A stretch of DNA of 64,000 nt from Rufibacter glacialis. GTDB lineage: Bacteria > Bacteroidota > Bacteroidia > Cytophagales > Hymenobacteraceae. Below, one piece after another: positions 63,422 through 64,000 of this stretch (position 1 is the stretch's first letter; each line of letters starts with the position of its first letter). Below the pieces are notes generated by a model. That model searched no databases. It saw only the letters and a program-made list of their open reading frames with translations, and was not told where the DNA came from. Location of the stretch: positions 186,001-250,000 of the forward strand of contig NZ_VKKZ01000023.1 in assembly GCF_008271745.1 (NCBI RefSeq), in the 5' to 3' direction. The translations under genes and the position numbers were made by a program.

Positions 63422-64000
63422 TTATTCTGCTTCCACTTTGATTTTGGTGTTTTTCTTGTTTTTCTTGATTTTAAGCTCCGGCTGTTTCTTGCTGGCAGAG
63501 GGGGCTGGGGTCTGAGGACCGTTGTTCACCAGGGTCATCTCCTTTACAAGGTGGCCGGCTCCGGCAAACTTGTCCACGATGAACAGGAAATAGCGGGCGT
63601 CCATGCTGATATTGCGCACCCGGTCAGGGTCATACATGATATCAGACATAGTGCCTTCCCAATTACGGTCAAAGTTGGTGCCTATGAGCTCCCCGCGGGC
63701 ATTGATCACCGGTGAGCCAGAGTTACCGCCCGTGGTGTGGTTAGAGGCGATAAACGCCACCGGCATTTTGCCATTCACGCCGTAGGGACCATAATCTTTC
63801 TTCTGGTAGAGCTCCTTCAGTTTAGCAGGTACCTTGTAATCTGGGATGGAAGGGTCTTCCTTCTCCATGATGCCTTCCAGGGTGGTGTAGTAGTCGTACG
63901 TCACGCCGTCAACGGGTTTGTAGGTATCTACCTGCCCAAAGGAAACCCGAAGGGTAGAGTTAGCATCTGGGTAGAACTTCTTGTCTTTCTGCATCTCGCG
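63422..64000 (-). CDS. S46 family dipeptidyl peptidase, C-terminal part (5' end outside window)
   Basis: The frame is open to base 64000, so the N-terminal part lies beyond the window; the ATG at 63994 is internal. The 192 visible codons carry the S46 serine motif ASNHTTGGNSGSPVINARGEL, with the nucleophile Ser in GNSGSP, and DRNWEGTMSDIMYDP, typical of DPP7/DPP11. The C-terminal tail is lysine-rich. These periplasmic enzymes release dipeptides from oligopeptides and are common in Bacteroidota. Specificity (DPP7 or acidic DPP11) depends on residues not in the window or not decidable here. Confidence 0.92.
   Translation of the reverse strand, partial: REMQKDKKFYPDANSTLRVSFGQVDTYKPVDGVTYDYYTTLEGIMEKEDPSIPDYKVPAKLKELYQKKDYGPYGVNGKMPVAFIASNHTTGGNSGSPVINARGELIGTNFDRNWEGTMSDIMYDPDRVRNISMDARYFLFIVDKFAGAGHLVKEMTLVNNGPQTPAPSASKKQPELKIKKNKKNTKIKVEAE

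Noticed and set aside
1-64000. tRNA, rRNA or riboswitch genes
   Set aside because: No cloverleaf, rRNA-like block or recognisable riboswitch core was found on reading both strands, although a covariance-model scan could not be run.

Overview
The window is chromosomal DNA of a member of the phylum Bacteroidota, most like the Hymenobacteraceae (Rufibacter/Pontibacter/Hymenobacter group). The evidence is a type IX secretion C-terminal sorting domain, DUF1573, DUF4296 and S46-peptidase genes, a BatA/DUF58 cluster, malate:quinone oxidoreductase, moderate GC with many convergent and divergent single genes, and TAnnTTTG-type -7 promoter boxes. The genus cannot be proven from this sequence alone. No rRNA, tRNA, CRISPR array, prophage or transposase gene was seen.

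Layout. 1-6.5 kb: end of a RecD-like helicase gene, a DUF1573 protein, DUF423, and a minus-strand cluster DUF58 / membrane protein / BatA / YggS. 6.5-16.4 kb: CsaA-like protein, FAD-Rieske oxidoreductase, DUF922 metallopeptidase, MATE pump, a PLP aminotransferase next to egtD-egtB (ergothioneine), menC and a zinc-less sirtuin. 16.6-19.7 kb: topA and sixA. 19.8-30.5 kb: the most distinctive region, a chemosensory locus on the plus strand: ParA-like ATPase, a 1813-residue receptor with no membrane segment and about fifteen 92-residue HAMP-type units, CheW, CheY, a CheB with a degenerate receiver, a compact CheA and CheC. 30.7-33.4 kb: a fused SpeD-SpeE gene with an agmatinase-family gene (spermidine synthesis) and a small membrane protein. 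33.5-41.7 kb: recQ, S8 protease, XRE/S24 regulator, pirin, rmuC, DUF2062. 42-57.4 kb: AddB-like and AddA-like subunits about 6 kb apart, with a phosphoesterase, mqo and a T9SS cargo protein between them, then a DEAD-box RNA helicase with a long leader. 58.4-64 kb: HI0933-type flavoprotein, a nucleotide-sugar-epimerase-like protein, a CrtI-like oxidoreductase, a dienoyl-CoA-reductase-like SDR and the C-terminal part of an S46 dipeptidyl peptidase.

How genes work together. The chemosensory locus looks like a self-contained cytoplasmic array: receptor, coupling protein, kinase, response regulator, methylesterase and phosphatase, with a ParA-type ATPase that could position or segregate it. CheR is not in the window. 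The spe genes would convert agmatine to putrescine and then spermidine. EgtB/EgtD supply the first committed ergothioneine steps, and a PLP enzyme next to them might supply the missing C-S lyase.

Non-coding content. Several intergenic regions of 0.4-1.1 kb carry no gene but hold repeats: a 262-bp element present twice (45964-46226 and 58089-58350), an inverted pair of REP-like units (57886-58001), a MITE-like arrangement at 8507-8760, and a short motif resembling GAAAACAGGCCTAAAAC that recurs in more than a dozen intergenic regions, mostly in one orientation.
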